Source: Alphaproteobacteria bacterium
Lineage (GTDB): Bacteria; Pseudomonadota; Alphaproteobacteria; UBA8366; JADFVY01
Direction of reading: 5' to 3'
NCBI GenBank assembly: GCA_029881615.1
Contig: JAOUMF010000110.1
Location: 1-6,905, forward strand
Length of the DNA stretch: 6,905 bases
Shown here: piece after piece, positions 6,083 through 6,905 of the stretch
Numbering within the stretch: position 1 is the first letter of the stretch
How the letters are laid out: every line of letters starts with the position of its first letter
Position numbers and translations under genes: made by a program
Notes under the pieces: generated by a model
What the model saw: only the letters and a program-made list of their open reading frames with translations
The model's database searches: none
Told to the model about the DNA's origin: nothing

Positions 6083-6409
6083 ATGACAGTTATCACCTAC
6101 CGGATTAACGGCCGGGCGGCCTCGCTGGAGGCCAACCGCCTGTATCGGCGGATAATCGATGACAGCCTGATGGTGAAGATCGACAATGGCTGCCTGCGCC
6201 ATGCCTCGCCCGAGGAAGCGATGGCCGTGGCCACGCAACTGGGCGACATGGTGGCATTCGCGGCAGTTGGCAAAACAACACCGGATTTCGCCGCGATGAC
6301 CAAAACGGAAATCGAATTCTGGGCAAAAGAACGCCACGGCGTGAACCTGGACCGCCGCCGAAAGAAGGAAACGCTGATCGAAGAGGCCCGCGCGCTGGCG
6401 GCGGCATAA
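6083..6409 (+). CDS. Small phage protein with HeH/SAP-like C-terminus
   Basis: This 108-residue protein of unknown function sits just before the capsid gene region. The N-terminal half (1-65) is mixed: 'VITYRINGRAASLEA' at 3-17, then 'MVKIDNGCLRHASPEEA' at 30-46. The C-terminal part (72-108), 'MTKTEIEFWAKERHGVNLD' followed by 'RRRKKETLIEEARAL', has the helix-extended loop-helix rhythm of HeH/LEM-, SAP- or Rho-N-like motifs often found at the ends of small phage head proteins, with a basic patch that could bind nucleic acid or a partner. The start ATG 6083 has a strong AGGGGGGA at 6068-6075 with seven-base spacing. The same frame is open to TTG 5855, but that extension looks non-coding. It probably followed the scaffold gene directly before the cassette entered. 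A head-assembly role is inferred from position only. Confidence 0.75.
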   Translation: MTVITYRINGRAASLEANRLYRRIIDDSLMVKIDNGCLRHASPEEAMAVATQLGDMVAFAAVGKTTPDFAAMTKTEIEFWAKERHGVNLDRRRKKETLIEEARALAAA

Positions 6410-6444
6410 CCCGCTCTTTTTCAGTTTAACCAGTTACCATCCGG

Positions 6445-6553
6445 CCCGCTTCCGGCCCACTCGGCGCTTCGCCGACCCCGGAGGTTCGGGCCACACAGAC
6501 TCCATGACATCGCACGTAACCCCGTCCGTACCCGCGCGGCCCCCGCTTCCGGC
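6445..6553 (+). repeat. 12-base direct repeat flanking the capsid leader
   Basis: CCCGCTTCCGGC occurs at 6445-6456 and again at 6542-6553, 97 bases apart. The second copy forms part of an imperfect hairpin (6538-6558, GGCCCCCG pairing with CGG-c-GGGCC). No function is evident; in GC-rich DNA this may be chance. Confidence 0.4.
6461..6475 (+). repeat. Perfect short hairpin upstream of the capsid gene
   Basis: TCGGCG (6461-6466) and CGCCGA (6470-6475) pair around CTT. It is followed by a GC-rich run rather than T residues, so it is not a terminator. It lies in the leader between the 108-residue gene and the possible microprotein, and might act as an mRNA structure. Confidence 0.3.
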
Positions 6554-6638
6554 GGGCCTTACCGCGTTGGCGCTTGGCGGCCTTATTGCCTGCATGTTCA
6601 CCGCAACCATCCGTTTTCAAAAAGGAAATATGCGATGA
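6504..6638 (+). CDS. Possible 44-residue membrane microprotein overlapping the capsid start
   Basis: An ATG at 6504 opens a 44-codon frame whose TGA (6636-6638) overlaps the capsid ATG (6635) as ATGA, the coupling used elsewhere in this module. The peptide has a polar, proline-rich start (MTSHVTPSVPARPP), a hydrophobic stretch fit for one membrane helix at about 15-35 ('LPAGLTALALGGLIACMF'), and a basic end (R37, K40, R44). Third codon positions are GC-rich in the first 37 codons, as in neighbouring genes. Against it, the only good ribosome site, GGAGG at 6480-6484, is 19 bases from the ATG, and the frame's last codons double as the capsid ribosome site. Role unknown; it may be a chance frame in the capsid leader. 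Confidence 0.35.
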   Translation: MTSHVTPSVPARPPLPAGLTALALGGLIACMFTATIRFQKGNMR

Positions 6639-6905
6639 GCAATTCCATCGACCAGTCCTTCATCAGGGACTATGCGTCCGATGTTCACGCGGTCTTTCAG
6701 CGTCAGGGTGGATTCCTGCGCCAGACCGTGCGGACCAAGGACAATGTTATCGGCCTGTCTTCCACCTTCCAGAAGGTGGGCAAGGGGGTCGCCACCACCA
6801 AGGCGCGCCACGGCGTGGTGACGCCGATGAACCAGTCGCACACCCCCATCGAATGCACGCTGGAGGATTTCTATGCCGGCGACTGGGTCGACAAGCTGGA
6901 CGAGG
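6635..6905 (+). CDS. Major capsid protein, N-terminal 90 residues (3' end outside window)
   Basis: The frame starts at ATG 6635, with AAGGA at 6622-6626 eight bases upstream, and is open to the right edge. The visible part begins 'MSNSIDQSFIRDYASDVHAV' and continues with 'FQRQGGFLRQTV' (21-32), 'STFQKVGKGVATTKARHG' (43-60) and 'YAGDWVDKLDE' (80-90). The order 'Q.gg.LR..V', 'F...G.g.a....', '.HT.IE...EDFYAGDWVD..DE' is characteristic of the N-terminus of a large phage capsid protein family found with T7/BPP-1-like connectors in proteobacterial prophages. It would form the icosahedral shell on the scaffold encoded upstream. Identification rests on the first third of the protein plus position. 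An ATG at 6630 gives only a two-codon frame and is not the start. Confidence 0.85.
   Translation, partial: MSNSIDQSFIRDYASDVHAVFQRQGGFLRQTVRTKDNVIGLSSTFQKVGKGVATTKARHGVVTPMNQSHTPIECTLEDFYAGDWVDKLDE

Noticed and set aside
6401..6419. GCGG/CCGC stem followed by a T-rich run after the 108-residue gene
   Set aside because: The stem is only four base pairs, too weak for a confident intrinsic terminator, and the capsid gene downstream has no clear promoter of its own.

Overview
This window reads as part of a podovirus-type prophage or phage genome in a GC-rich alphaproteobacterium. The Rhodospirillales are my best guess, from the style of the chemoreceptor and the codon bias. The left part (about 1-3266, + strand) is a compact phage head module: the end of a small unidentified phage gene, a head-to-tail connector (portal) of the T7/Bordetella BPP-1 type, a small Bbp19-like protein joined to it by an ATGA overlap, and an acidic protein that is probably the scaffold. 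The right part (6083-6905, + strand) resumes the head module. It holds a small protein with a basic helix-extension-helix-like C-terminus, a possible 44-residue membrane microprotein, and the start of the major capsid protein, cut off by the window edge.

Between the scaffold and the capsid-side genes lies a self-contained two-gene cassette on the opposite strand (about 3277-5742). Its first gene, 5641-5030, encodes a secreted periplasmic protein with a PDC/Cache-type sensor domain. Its second gene, 4989-3340, encodes a complete transmembrane methyl-accepting chemotaxis protein with a small periplasmic sensor domain, a HAMP domain and an intact signalling hairpin. The pair has a plausible promoter in an AT-rich stretch, with a near-consensus CtrA-type box over the -35 region. 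A strong intrinsic terminator ends the unit 31 bases past the chemoreceptor stop. This is the layout of a phage 'moron': cargo with its own promoter and terminator, dropped between structural genes.

The most notable hypothesis is that a temperate phage carries a two-part chemosensory module (soluble periplasmic sensor plus receptor) that could alter the behaviour of the lysogen, possibly under the host's CtrA motility and cell-cycle regulator. The cassette is antisense to the phage late operon. The capsid-side genes therefore need read-through across about 2.8 kb of opposing transcription, or a promoter of their own in the 5642-6082 gap. I could not find a convincing + strand promoter there. 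No tRNA, rRNA, CRISPR array, transposase or attachment site was seen.
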